A DNA stretch of 64,000 nucleotides from assembly GCA_964645915.1 (NCBI GenBank), contig CAZYDH010000006.1, positions 1 to 64,000 of the forward strand. The letters run 5' to 3'. The notes below the pieces were generated by a model, which was given only the letters and a program-made list of their open reading frames with translations, was not told the origin of the DNA and made no database searches. Numbering within the stretch: the first letter of the stretch is position 1; each line of letters starts with the position of its first letter. The DNA comes from JACNKV01 sp964645915 (GTDB lineage: Bacteria; Fidelibacterota; Marinisomatia; Marinisomatales; JACNKV01). Shown here one piece after another: positions 26,155 through 34,739 of this stretch. A program made the position numbers and the translations under genes.

Positions 26155-27441
26155 TTAAAAACTATATTTCAATCCGAGCCGAATATGTGAGAAGTCTTCC
26201 ATGTCGTTAAAATGGGTTCCTTCTTCTCCTAAGAATTGAGATATATCGCATTCAATATCCACGCCTTCCAGTGGTGAATACGTTGCCTGTCCACTGATCA
26301 TAAACCCGGATTCTTCCATGTCTGCAAACGTGTTGGCTTGTATCTCTAAACGTCCGTCAAATACGGTGGCAGTGGCAGAGAGCATCACACCGAGGTCGGT
26401 GAGAATTGCGAAAGGAGTTCCCATACCGGAATGGAAATTTTCTTCCGTTAAATCAGCCGTTTTTGTAGAACTTGTCGAATCAAACACCCATCCCTTAGTG
26501 TCCAATATTTTATTACCGATTAATTGTCCACTCCATTGGATATCCCATGGATCGGCATACTCTGCTTGTAGCACATACTGGGCATATTCCGCTTCGACGG
26601 GTAATTTCTGAAACAGATCTTCAGTGAATTGGGTTTCCGTCATAAAATAAGCGACTTCACCCCGAAATGTAAGATCACCGATAAAGCTGACGGCATCCAT
26701 ACCGATGACATCGGTTTTACGAAACCCAAAATACATGTCTCCAACGGGAATTCCATTTTCATCGACAAGCATATTCATTCTCAGCAGACTGAATGCCCGG
26801 TCATTTCCGCTAAACCATGAAAAGGATACATCACTTTCCCAAACCGATGTTTGTAGTCGGAATCCGAATTCATAATCTCGGTCCACCGGGTCATAATTCT
26901 CGGGTTCCATAGCGATATTAATCGGGAAATCCTCTTCACCAAATGGTAATCGATTGGGTTCATGCTCCGGAATAAACACCGATTCCAACTGCCAGTTATT
27001 CCAATAAAATTTGACCGATGCCGATGTCGTGGCGACCTTCCGATCTGTACCGGGAAGAAACATATAATAATAGTCATACGGATTCAGATTATCCGTAGGG
27101 TTGTTTCCGTCTGCAGCACCCCAGGCATGGATCTGTTTTCCCAACTTTACTTCGCCCCAATCCGGATACCACACGACATAGGCTTCACGGATATCTGCAT
27201 CGTAGTCTCCGGTTGACCATCGATATTCCACAGCCGTGTTGGTGATTATATCAAAATTCCCTAAAGTATATCCGGCATTGATTTCCATCAGTCGAAAAGG
27301 CAATGATATTTCAGATTGATCAGACAACCGAAACATTCCCGAAGGATTCACCTGCCCGGAATAGGTGAACTGTGCGGTTAAGAGAGCCAAAGGCAGTAAA
27401 ATGGATAGAATAAAAATTTGAATGGTTTTTTGTAGTTTCAT
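26155..27441 (-). CDS. Outer-membrane beta-barrel protein, DUF1302-like
   Basis: A 428-residue protein with a signal peptide (FILSILLPLALLTAQ) and alternating hydrophobic strands to a C-terminal Tyr-Ser-Phe end, as in outer-membrane barrels. GKQIHAWGAADGNNPTDNLNP (in two parts, near 97-117) resembles the 'GRQ-x-WG...NP' core of DUF1302 proteins, and the following PEHEPNRLP fits too. These proteins occur beside RND/MMPL pumps and LolA-like proteins, exactly as here. It is the last gene of the TetR-led export locus and would be the outer-membrane component. The cargo is unknown. Confidence 0.75.
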   Translation of the reverse strand: MKLQKTIQIFILSILLPLALLTAQFTYSGQVNPSGMFRLSDQSEISLPFRLMEINAGYTLGNFDIITNTAVEYRWSTGDYDADIREAYVVWYPDWGEVKLGKQIHAWGAADGNNPTDNLNPYDYYYMFLPGTDRKVATTSASVKFYWNNWQLESVFIPEHEPNRLPFGEEDFPINIAMEPENYDPVDRDYEFGFRLQTSVWESDVSFSWFSGNDRAFSLLRMNMLVDENGIPVGDMYFGFRKTDVIGMDAVSFIGDLTFRGEVAYFMTETQFTEDLFQKLPVEAEYAQYVLQAEYADPWDIQWSGQLIGNKILDTKGWVFDSTSSTKTADLTEENFHSGMGTPFAILTDLGVMLSATATVFDGRLEIQANTFADMEESGFMISGQATYSPLEGVDIECDISQFLGEEGTHFNDMEDFSHIRLGLKYSF

Positions 27442-27457
27442 ATATAGGTACCTCAGA

Positions 27458-28207
27458 CTATTTCCTTGGCATTCGCTTCAGGTTTTTTTCGTGAAAAAGA
27501 TTATCCTTTATCCCTGTGTCCAGCTGGATATCTTCAAACACCAGGCGAGTATGGTGGTTCCGCTGAACATCTTCAACATACAATTCCGTTGGAACAACAT
27601 AGTCTTTTATAGTTGTATATGCGAACGTTTTCGATTTCCTTAATGCTCCTTTTTTATCGTACGATTCCTCTTTCAATGGAACGAGATCTGTTTTATCGAT
27701 CCAAGCAATATGTTTACTATACCCGGACTTTATTTCCTTTTTCGGTGTCGTCTCAATCACGTAACACTCCGAGTCCCCGACGGTGGAATCGTCCAACCGT
27801 TGATAAGTATGGTCTTGCAATTCCCGATTGGACATATCTTCATAACTCATATCCGATCCCATAAATGAATCGCCTTTTTTCTTAGAAGATATCCGCCGGA
27901 TCTTTTTAAAAGCCGGCAACCACATTCTCATTTCATCATCTTTGTCATCATGCTCGATCTTCAAAAAGGATACGCCTTTATCATCAGCCGGCGCTAAAAA
28001 CCAGATGATCTGTTTCTCTCCGCCATTTTTTGTTACAGAATGAATCTGTGACGTTCGAGTCTGCCCGGATTTATTGGTCAGAACCATCGTCAGATCTGCC
28101 GTCATATCTTTTGGGGCTTTACTTGCATCGGCTTGTTGGGCAATTTCTAACCCGGTTTGGGCAAAGACAACTGACGAAATGATGGTGAGTAAAAGTATTT
28201 TTTTCAT
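27458..28207 (-). CDS. LolA-like outer-membrane lipoprotein-sorting protein
   Basis: A 249-residue periplasmic protein: cleavable signal peptide (LLLTIISSVVFA) then a LolA/LolB-like beta sheet that in this family (PF17131 type) binds lipid. Motifs are QIIWFLAP, FLKIEHDDKDDEMRMWLPAFKKIRRI (in two parts, near 88-112) and GSDMSYEDMSNRE. The ATG at 28207 is used because GGAG lies upstream; an in-frame TTG before it contains that site. It sits between the ABC permease and the barrel gene, so it probably carries hydrophobic cargo across the periplasm. Confidence 0.88.
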   Translation of the reverse strand: MKKILLLTIISSVVFAQTGLEIAQQADASKAPKDMTADLTMVLTNKSGQTRTSQIHSVTKNGGEKQIIWFLAPADDKGVSFLKIEHDDKDDEMRMWLPAFKKIRRISSKKKGDSFMGSDMSYEDMSNRELQDHTYQRLDDSTVGDSECYVIETTPKKEIKSGYSKHIAWIDKTDLVPLKEESYDKKGALRKSKTFAYTTIKDYVVPTELYVEDVQRNHHTRLVFEDIQLDTGIKDNLFHEKNLKRMPRK

Positions 28208-28231
28208 TTTGTACTCCAATTTCAATTTTTA

Positions 28232-29431
28232 TTAAACACGAAAGATCACGTTTTCATTTTTAAACCATCTTAATGCAAAAGCTAAACTGGCAGCCGCTAA
28301 TGCGAACATGACAACATAAACTTCCGCAAGCAACCAGTAATTCACCGTCCCTGCAATCACTTCTTTTGTTGCCAGAGAGATATTCAAAATCGGGACCATT
28401 GCGGTGATATAATCCAATTTAATCCCCGGAACTAATCCAATGAGAACAGGAACAATAAAGACGATATTCAACGGACCAATTATACTCTGTGCTTCTTTAA
28501 ATGTTTTTGCATAGATGCTGAGAGATAGCAGCAGTGCAGAAAAGAACACGGCAACGGGAATGATAAGCGTTAAGACCAGAATAATTGTTTCGGGCTGAAG
28601 AATACTGTAAGCAATTTCCATGATCTTTGGTGCCGCTGTAGAATCTGCCATCCTTGTTATGGCAACAAATATCCCTAAGAATCCAAAGATCGGAGAAGCC
28701 AATCCGGAAAGGGTCACCACGCCGAATTTTCCAAGAAGAATTTGAGTTCGACTTGCCGGGGAAATTAAAAGGGTTTCAAGTGTCCCTCGTTCTTTTTCAC
28801 CTGCACCAAGATCAACTGCCGGGTACATGGCTCCCATAAAACAAAATAGTACGAATAAATACGGCAGGAAGCCGCCAATCATTTTTCCGACAATCTCTCG
28901 TGTTGAAGCAAAATTATGATAAGAAACATTGAGAGGTGATAAAACATCCTTTTCAATATCCATGGCTACAAATCTCTTATCAATGACTGTTTCGGAGAAG
29001 ATGTTAAGAAGTTTTCTAATTCGTCTTTCGGTGATATTCATATCATCTTGAGAATCGTAATACACAAACATCTCTGTCGGATTCATTCGAACAATATCTG
29101 AGTCAAATGTTTCTGACACAAATAAAATAATATCCACGGTTCCGTCTGATAATTTTTCATTCATCCCTGTTGTGTCGGATTCGACTGACACGGACAGATC
29201 TTCCTGTGATTGAAGAAATTGGTACAGGTCAGATGCGTATTCTGCTCCGATCATTTCTACATTGAGAATCTTGGTTTTTTCTTTTTTTTCTGCATCTGCA
29301 AACAGTTTAGGGACAGCAGTCATCATTAAAGGCATGATCACAGCCGGAAACACAATCATAAAAAACATGGTTCTCCGATCGCGAAACATATCTTTGAGTT
29401 CCTTAAGGAAAATAATCTTTATCTTCTTCAT
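28232..29431 (-). CDS. ABC transporter permease, NatB/ABC-2 type
   Basis: A 399-residue membrane subunit. One helix near the N-terminus (about 20-38), a large extracytoplasmic domain (about 45-175) and five or six C-terminal helices (about 180-390) with the ABC-2 signature GAGEKERGTLETLLISP (about 210-226). Start and the ATPase stop overlap as ATGA, so the subunits are coupled. NatB-type permeases serve Na+ or drug export; here the neighbours suggest envelope or lipid export, which is inference. Confidence 0.9.
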   Translation of the reverse strand: MKKIKIIFLKELKDMFRDRRTMFFMIVFPAVIMPLMMTAVPKLFADAEKKEKTKILNVEMIGAEYASDLYQFLQSQEDLSVSVESDTTGMNEKLSDGTVDIILFVSETFDSDIVRMNPTEMFVYYDSQDDMNITERRIRKLLNIFSETVIDKRFVAMDIEKDVLSPLNVSYHNFASTREIVGKMIGGFLPYLFVLFCFMGAMYPAVDLGAGEKERGTLETLLISPASRTQILLGKFGVVTLSGLASPIFGFLGIFVAITRMADSTAAPKIMEIAYSILQPETIILVLTLIIPVAVFFSALLLSLSIYAKTFKEAQSIIGPLNIVFIVPVLIGLVPGIKLDYITAMVPILNISLATKEVIAGTVNYWLLAEVYVVMFALAAASLAFALRWFKNENVIFRV

Positions 29432-30192
29432 GATGGTTCTCCTGTTAATCGAATAAATTCATCTTCATAGGAATCTGATACCATTTGAGTTTCGAATTCG
29501 GTGCGTGTCCCGGTAAAAAACACCTTTCCCTTATGAATGATAGACAGATCGTCACTCAGCAATTGAACTTCTCCCATGCGATGAGTAGAAAAGATGACGG
29601 TTTTTTCTTCTTCCTTACAGAGTCTGATCAATTCAATGATCGCACGGGATGTCATCACATCCAAACCGGATGTCGGTTCATCAAAAATCACAACGGGAGG
29701 GTTATGGATCATCGTTCGAACAATGGATGTTTTTTGTTTCATTCCGGAACTCAATTTGGCAATCCTTCGAGAAGCAAAGTCGTGCATATCCAACAAATCG
29801 TAGAGGACGTTTTTTCGCTTCTTAAATTCATGAAGCGGCATCTCATTTAATTCCGCATAATATTGGATCAGTTCGTTCACTGTCAAGCGATCATATAGTG
29901 CGGTATTATCGGACATAAATCCTAAATTTTTCCTGACCATCTCCGGTTTCTTTACTGTGTTATATCCGTTGACTTCAATTTGTCCTGAGCTGGGGTCTAA
30001 CATTGTTGCGATCATTCGGAGCATGGTGGTTTTACCGGCTCCATTGGGTCCAAGCAGGGTAAATATTCTCCCCGGTTTACATACAAAACTGACACGATCA
30101 ACGGCTGTCAGATCGCGGGTTTTTAAGTTCATCTCTTTTTTCTGTTTTCGAGAGATCTTAAATACTTTCGAAACATCATTTACATTTATCAT
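29428..30192 (-). CDS. ABC transporter ATP-binding protein, NatA type
   Basis: A 254-residue ATPase with Walker A GPNGAGKTT (about 48-56), Q-loop region, signature LSSGMKQK (about 148-155), Walker B VVIFDEPTSGLD and switch His in FSTHRM. It drives the permease encoded by the next gene, which it overlaps by four bases. It lies 15 bases after the RND pump gene, so an ABC and an RND system share one transcript. Confidence 0.93.
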   Translation of the reverse strand: MINVNDVSKVFKISRKQKKEMNLKTRDLTAVDRVSFVCKPGRIFTLLGPNGAGKTTMLRMIATMLDPSSGQIEVNGYNTVKKPEMVRKNLGFMSDNTALYDRLTVNELIQYYAELNEMPLHEFKKRKNVLYDLLDMHDFASRRIAKLSSGMKQKTSIVRTMIHNPPVVIFDEPTSGLDVMTSRAIIELIRLCKEEEKTVIFSTHRMGEVQLLSDDLSIIHKGKVFFTGTRTEFETQMVSDSYEDEFIRLTGEPS

Positions 30193-30207
30193 AATTACAC
30201 TTTCTCA

Positions 30208-32499
30208 TTAAGCGTTTTTTAATTTTTCTTTATTCATTTCGATTACTGCCGCAAGGATGGTTAACGTTCCAATCGAGCAAGAGATCATCGCAAAGACCAT
30301 TAATCCACCCATAAATTGAAGGGGTAGAAATGTAGAAAAGGCCAATGCCCCAAATGACATATTTGCAAAGGCATCCAGCATGATCGGATACCCAACGTCA
30401 TCAACAACTTCCCGACTGATGATATTAAGATCCGTTCCGACTTTTGCAAAATTCCGGAATTGAGCAATATAGTGGATGGCAAAATCGACTCCGACACCAA
30501 TAATGATCGCTGAAAGGATGGCTGTGATATGGCTGAGATCAATTCCAAAAATTCCCATTAATCCGAAATTCAAGATGATCGCAGATGATAACGGTAATAC
30601 GGCTAGAATTCCCCATTTAAAGGATCGGTAAAAAATCCAGGCGATCGCAAAAATAGCCAAAACAGAAACAACCATACTGACAAGGAATGATTGGATCAAC
30701 AGGCGGGTAAAGTCGTTCATGATCGCCATCAATCCTGTGACTCGCATTTGGACAGACTCCGGTACGTGTTCTCGGATGTATGCTTCTACTGACCGAATAA
30801 ATTTTACGATAACACTCGTCGGCACGGTTTTCATCATCGCGGTCATCACCGAAGATTGATATTCATAATCCACCAAACTGCTGAAATCATCCGGATCACC
30901 GGACATTGAATACATAGTAAATAAATTGTTGACCTTTTCCCGTGTATCCGGGATCGTTTCATACTTTGGATCGTCATCTTCAACCACCCGGTGCATTTGT
31001 TTCACAATGTCTACAATTGAGATCGTAGTGTTCACCTGCGGATAGCTTTCCACATGGTTTTGAACGTCTTCAATCAATCGAAGTGTTTCAGGATCTTTTA
31101 TTTCCCCTTCCACATCCACAACCATGTTCATGGTTCCGGTCATTTCTTTGTCAATGAACTCGATACTTTGTCGAATCGGATTCCCCGGTTTGAAAAATGA
31201 AGTGATATTTACTTCGACCTTTAATTTAAAAATGCCAATGGTGCTGAGCAAAACAATGGCCATCCCTGCAATCAATACTTTTTTTGGATGGCGTAATACT
31301 CGGGTTGCAAACCAATCAACCGCCCTCTCAAAGTAACTGGCTTGTGTCAATGCCCTTGAGCTAAAATTCCATTTTTTTAACAGGATGACAGCGGGTAAAT
31401 ATGTTGCGGATAAAATCCATGCCCAGATCACACCAAAGGCAACGGTGATTCCGTAACCGAACATCGGACCGATCGGTGCTGTGACTAGCATTAAGAAAGC
31501 CACGGATGTGGTAATAGAGGTTAAAAACACCGGTAACAATAATGACTGCATTGTGATCTCAACAGATTTTTTGATGTCTCGATGCCTTCGGGCTTCACGT
31601 AGGAATTTTGTTAGGATATGGATACTATCCTGATTCGCAATTGTTAATAAGATAATCGGCATGGATGAATTCATGAGGGTCATGTAAAATTTTGACGATC
31701 CGGTCAAATGCACAACCCAACCCATAAATCCCATCATCGCTGTAAGAGATAACACGATTAAGGATAAGACCATTCCCACTGCGGGAATATTTCTAAAATT
31801 AAGTAGTAAAACAACAATCATGATGATCAAACCGATCCGCATGAGCGTGAACATATCCACTCGTATTAAACTACTGATAATACCGGTTACATAGGGGGCA
31901 CCCCCGTAATTCACTTCATAATCTGTTAATAAACTGTCCGATATAGCTTTGACTCCTTCGGCAAGCAATGGGTAATCAATCGACTCTTTTGGACGTAAAA
32001 CCACGTTGATAAAATCACCGTTTAAACTGACCAGTCGATCTTTAATCGACGGGTTTCTGTCCAAATAATCCGCAATATCTTTGACGTCGGTTTCCGATAG
32101 ATCACGGTAGGGCATCAAATCGCTGATCTCCATAAAACCATCAATATTTTCCATTCGGTTTGTACTAACGATCGAAATGACTTCATCCACCTGTTCTACT
32201 TGCTCTAACGCTTCTGATAGATCCCAAGCCGTTGCCAATAATGGTTTATTGATCGCTGGTTCTCCCCGTTTCCCAAACGTCACGAACATCATATCAACGG
32301 TTCCAAATTTCTCTTGGACTTCATCCCAAGCTACTCGCGTAGGAATATCCTCCGGGAGCATTTTTAACATATCATCGTCAAAGATGATCCATCGTATTCC
32401 ACTGGCAAGGAATGCCGTTAACATGATCGTGATTAACACGGTTAATTTTGGATACGTGGTGACCTGATAGATGATCTTGTCTCTAAATTTATGTACCAT
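30208..32499 (-). CDS. RND/MMPL-family exporter (HAE3-like)
   Basis: A 763-residue inner-membrane pump. Helix 1 (about 18-34) precedes a first periplasmic domain, then a five-helix sterol-sensing-like block (about 215-370) with Pro-Ile-Leu and Asp-Ser-Ile-His-Ile-Leu. A second periplasmic domain and a second block (about 600-755) with GVGVDFAIHYIAQFR follow. The Asp residues in those helices are the usual proton relay. MMPL/HAE3 pumps move lipids or hydrophobic compounds. Start overlaps the TetR stop by one base (TAATG). Confidence 0.92.
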   Translation of the reverse strand: MVHKFRDKIIYQVTTYPKLTVLITIMLTAFLASGIRWIIFDDDMLKMLPEDIPTRVAWDEVQEKFGTVDMMFVTFGKRGEPAINKPLLATAWDLSEALEQVEQVDEVISIVSTNRMENIDGFMEISDLMPYRDLSETDVKDIADYLDRNPSIKDRLVSLNGDFINVVLRPKESIDYPLLAEGVKAISDSLLTDYEVNYGGAPYVTGIISSLIRVDMFTLMRIGLIIMIVVLLLNFRNIPAVGMVLSLIVLSLTAMMGFMGWVVHLTGSSKFYMTLMNSSMPIILLTIANQDSIHILTKFLREARRHRDIKKSVEITMQSLLLPVFLTSITTSVAFLMLVTAPIGPMFGYGITVAFGVIWAWILSATYLPAVILLKKWNFSSRALTQASYFERAVDWFATRVLRHPKKVLIAGMAIVLLSTIGIFKLKVEVNITSFFKPGNPIRQSIEFIDKEMTGTMNMVVDVEGEIKDPETLRLIEDVQNHVESYPQVNTTISIVDIVKQMHRVVEDDDPKYETIPDTREKVNNLFTMYSMSGDPDDFSSLVDYEYQSSVMTAMMKTVPTSVIVKFIRSVEAYIREHVPESVQMRVTGLMAIMNDFTRLLIQSFLVSMVVSVLAIFAIAWIFYRSFKWGILAVLPLSSAIILNFGLMGIFGIDLSHITAILSAIIIGVGVDFAIHYIAQFRNFAKVGTDLNIISREVVDDVGYPIMLDAFANMSFGALAFSTFLPLQFMGGLMVFAMISCSIGTLTILAAVIEMNKEKLKNA

Positions 32500-33110
32500 T
32501 ATTTAAATTCTTTCATTATGATGGTTTTCCCTTTATCTGTAAATATACCCGCCGTAATTATATTCAGAAAAAGTCGCATCGCTTCCTCCGGTGCAAAATT
32601 ATTTTGAATAAAAAATTCCGGTTGAAATGTTGAATTCACTAAATTAATCAATAACGAAGCCGTTTTTTCTGCATCAATATCGGTTCGGACATATCCACTG
32701 CGTTGCCCGTCGGTAAGCATCGTCATAACATTTTGCTGTCGATCCAAACGAAAGGCTTCGATCTTTTGCCAAGCATTAGGATATTGCATTTTCATTTCTG
32801 CCATCCGACTTGCGGATATATGGGATACATGATGTAGAACGATCTGCATGATCTTAACAATTCGAATTACGGAGTTCTCTTCCGAACGCTCTACAACTTT
32901 TATTTTTTTACCAATTCGATTGAGAAAATACTCGACGCTTTTAATTAGCAAATCTTCTTTCGTTGGAAAATATTTATATATCGTTTTTTTACTGATCCTT
33001 AACTGCTTTGCAAAGGCATCAATCGTAAATGAACGAACGCCATCTTGCATCATTATTTGCGAACTTTGCAAGAGGATATGATCTTTTTGTGTGTGAATAA
33101 TATTTTCCAT
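32499..33110 (-). CDS. TetR-family regulator of the export locus
   Basis: A 203-residue regulator: helix-turn-helix MMQDGVRSFTIDAFAKQL followed by SKKTIYKYFPTKEDLL (about 20-54). It starts directly beside a 28-base inverted repeat in its own promoter and has no Shine-Dalgarno site. The pump gene follows with a one-base overlap, so repressor and RND, ABC, LolA-like and barrel genes form one transcript. The inducer is unknown; a pumped lipid or toxic hydrophobe is plausible. Confidence 0.93.
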   Translation of the reverse strand: MENIIHTQKDHILLQSSQIMMQDGVRSFTIDAFAKQLRISKKTIYKYFPTKEDLLIKSVEYFLNRIGKKIKVVERSEENSVIRIVKIMQIVLHHVSHISASRMAEMKMQYPNAWQKIEAFRLDRQQNVMTMLTDGQRSGYVRTDIDAEKTASLLINLVNSTFQPEFFIQNNFAPEEAMRLFLNIITAGIFTDKGKTIIMKEFK

Positions 33111-33111
33111 T

Positions 33112-33169
33112 GGAAACGATATATACGAAAATCGTTTCCTATATTAACAAAAACTTTCAATATATTCAA
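33112..33169 (-). promoter_or_regulatory. Promoter and operator of the export locus
   Basis: On the minus strand -35 TTGAAT (33164-33169), 17-base spacer, -10 TAATAT (33141-33146), then the perfect inverted repeat GGAAACGAT-N10-ATCGTTTCC (33112-33139) covering the expected transcription start. The repeat ends one base before the TetR ATG at 33110. Confidence 0.82.
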
Positions 33170-33228
33170 AAGGAAATATTTTTATAATTACTCAAATATC
33201 ATTAACCAGAACTTCTTTAAATTTTACC

Positions 33229-34131
33229 ATGATTCCTGACATCAATGATCAACTAAAACCTCGACCGCGAAAATATCGGAATATTGTTAAACATATCTCC
33301 CCTTATTTGCTGGCGACAAACACCGATGATGATCCTTTATCCAGTAAGGATGTGTTTATTGATCTCTCCACCAGTCGGGGTACGGAGCGATTTTTAGGAA
33401 CGTTTACTCAAAAAGGAATGGAGTTTGTTCTGGAGAGATTTGGTGTCATCAGTCATCTGACAAATACCGGATTAAAAAACACTAGCTGCAAACTCAATAC
33501 CGATGATCCGTATCTACACAAGATTTCCGTTCGACATAACATCAATGGAAAATCCTATTTGTCCGGAGAGCTATCCATGCGGAAAACATCAATGGATTTC
33601 CCGAATGTTGATCGTCCGTATACGTTGTTATTGGTTGAATGGTTTTTACTTCAGCATCCATTAAAATCATTTTCGAGGAAACGTCCCCAACTTCCCGGGC
33701 AAAATCACCCGGGGCTTGGAATCAGTGAATTGATCTTTGAATTATTTTACTGGACTGCACGACGATTGGAAGTTGATGGAGTTGTGCTGGTTCCAAACTT
33801 CTTACACACGGGTTTGCTTTACGGAAGACAGTTTTTATTCATTGATCCCGTACGTCAAGGAGAGCTTTACTCTCTCGATAAAATTAGGAAATATCACTCA
33901 CTGGATCAACTCTCTTGGGCTTGCGCTGAAGGACAATTAATCGATGTCAAAAAACAGGATCGATATTTATGGGTTCCGGCACCTATGGTCCTTCCCGTAT
34001 CCCGAAAATTAAAAGATTATTTTCATCGTCATAACTATGTTGAGACCGTTAGACAAACGAAAAATACATTCCGGGTGAAAATCAATAAAGGGTACAAAAA
34101 ATCTTATTCATCAAGTTGGATGTCTTTATGA
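33229..34131 (+). CDS. Protein of unknown function, possibly GNAT-like
   Basis: A 300-residue cytoplasmic protein that I do not recognise. The middle part has PGQNHPGLGISELI (about 154-167) and then GVVLVPNFLHTGLLYGRQF. A Gln/Arg-x-x-Gly-x-Gly loop followed by a helix is the acyl-CoA loop of GNAT acetyltransferases, but the likeness is only suggestive. The C-terminus is basic and Tyr/Ser-rich. The stop overlaps the thiN start as ATGA, so expression is coupled to thiamine salvage. No signal peptide or membrane helix is seen. Confidence 0.7.
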   Translation: MIPDINDQLKPRPRKYRNIVKHISPYLLATNTDDDPLSSKDVFIDLSTSRGTERFLGTFTQKGMEFVLERFGVISHLTNTGLKNTSCKLNTDDPYLHKISVRHNINGKSYLSGELSMRKTSMDFPNVDRPYTLLLVEWFLLQHPLKSFSRKRPQLPGQNHPGLGISELIFELFYWTARRLEVDGVVLVPNFLHTGLLYGRQFLFIDPVRQGELYSLDKIRKYHSLDQLSWACAEGQLIDVKKQDRYLWVPAPMVLPVSRKLKDYFHRHNYVETVRQTKNTFRVKINKGYKKSYSSSWMSL

Positions 34132-34739
34132 AAAACCTTGTCGTGATCTTATCAAACGGTTGCTTTCCAAGCCACGAAATTCCACGATCCATCTTACTCA
34201 ACGCGAAAATGATCATTTGCACGGACGGCAGTGCAGACAATCTCCTTTCATTTGGGAAAATTCCCGATGTGATTATCGGAGATATGGACTCTATACAATC
34301 CACTCCAAGAGCGGGTATAAAAATCGTTCATCTATCTGAGCAAAATAATTCTGATCTAGAAAAAGCAATTATCTGGTGTGATGACCAAAACATAAAGAAT
34401 GTTGTGATTGTGGGAAGTCAGGGAATGCGTGATGATCATGGATTGTCTTCCTTGTTGATCCAATCTGCTTGGACACATAAAATGTCTATCCAATTGGTCA
34501 CGGATTATTTTATCATTGACTGTATCTCCAGAGATGCAACTTTTTCATCTTTCGAAGGACAAACAATCTCCCTATTTCCGATTGACTCTGAAACTCGAAT
34601 TACTACAACTGGGTTAAAATTCCCATTAACTGATGAAAAACTTTCCTCCCCAAGTCAGGGAGTCAGTAATCTATCTGTGGGAAACACAATTTCAATCACA
34701 ACTACAAAACCCGTTTGGGTGTTTCGATCTCACGAATGA
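34128..34739 (+). CDS. thiN: Thiamine pyrophosphokinase
   Basis: It transfers pyrophosphate from ATP to thiamine, giving thiamine diphosphate. The 203-residue protein has the family core TDGSADNLL and IPDVIIGDMDSI (about 28-55), then NNSDLEKAI (about 75-83) and GMRDDHGLSSL. The start at 34128 is fixed by the ATGA overlap with the gene before. The stop overlaps the following symporter gene as ATGA too. Thiamine diphosphate is needed by the transketolase of this window. No TPP riboswitch was found upstream. Confidence 0.9.
   Translation: MKNLVVILSNGCFPSHEIPRSILLNAKMIICTDGSADNLLSFGKIPDVIIGDMDSIQSTPRAGIKIVHLSEQNNSDLEKAIIWCDDQNIKNVVIVGSQGMRDDHGLSSLLIQSAWTHKMSIQLVTDYFIIDCISRDATFSSFEGQTISLFPIDSETRITTTGLKFPLTDEKLSSPSQGVSNLSVGNTISITTTKPVWVFRSHE

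Noticed and set aside
33110..34128. TPP riboswitch upstream of thiN
   Set aside because: I looked for the conserved CTGAGA-type core and pairing arms in the upstream region and saw none; thiN starts inside the preceding gene's stop codon.
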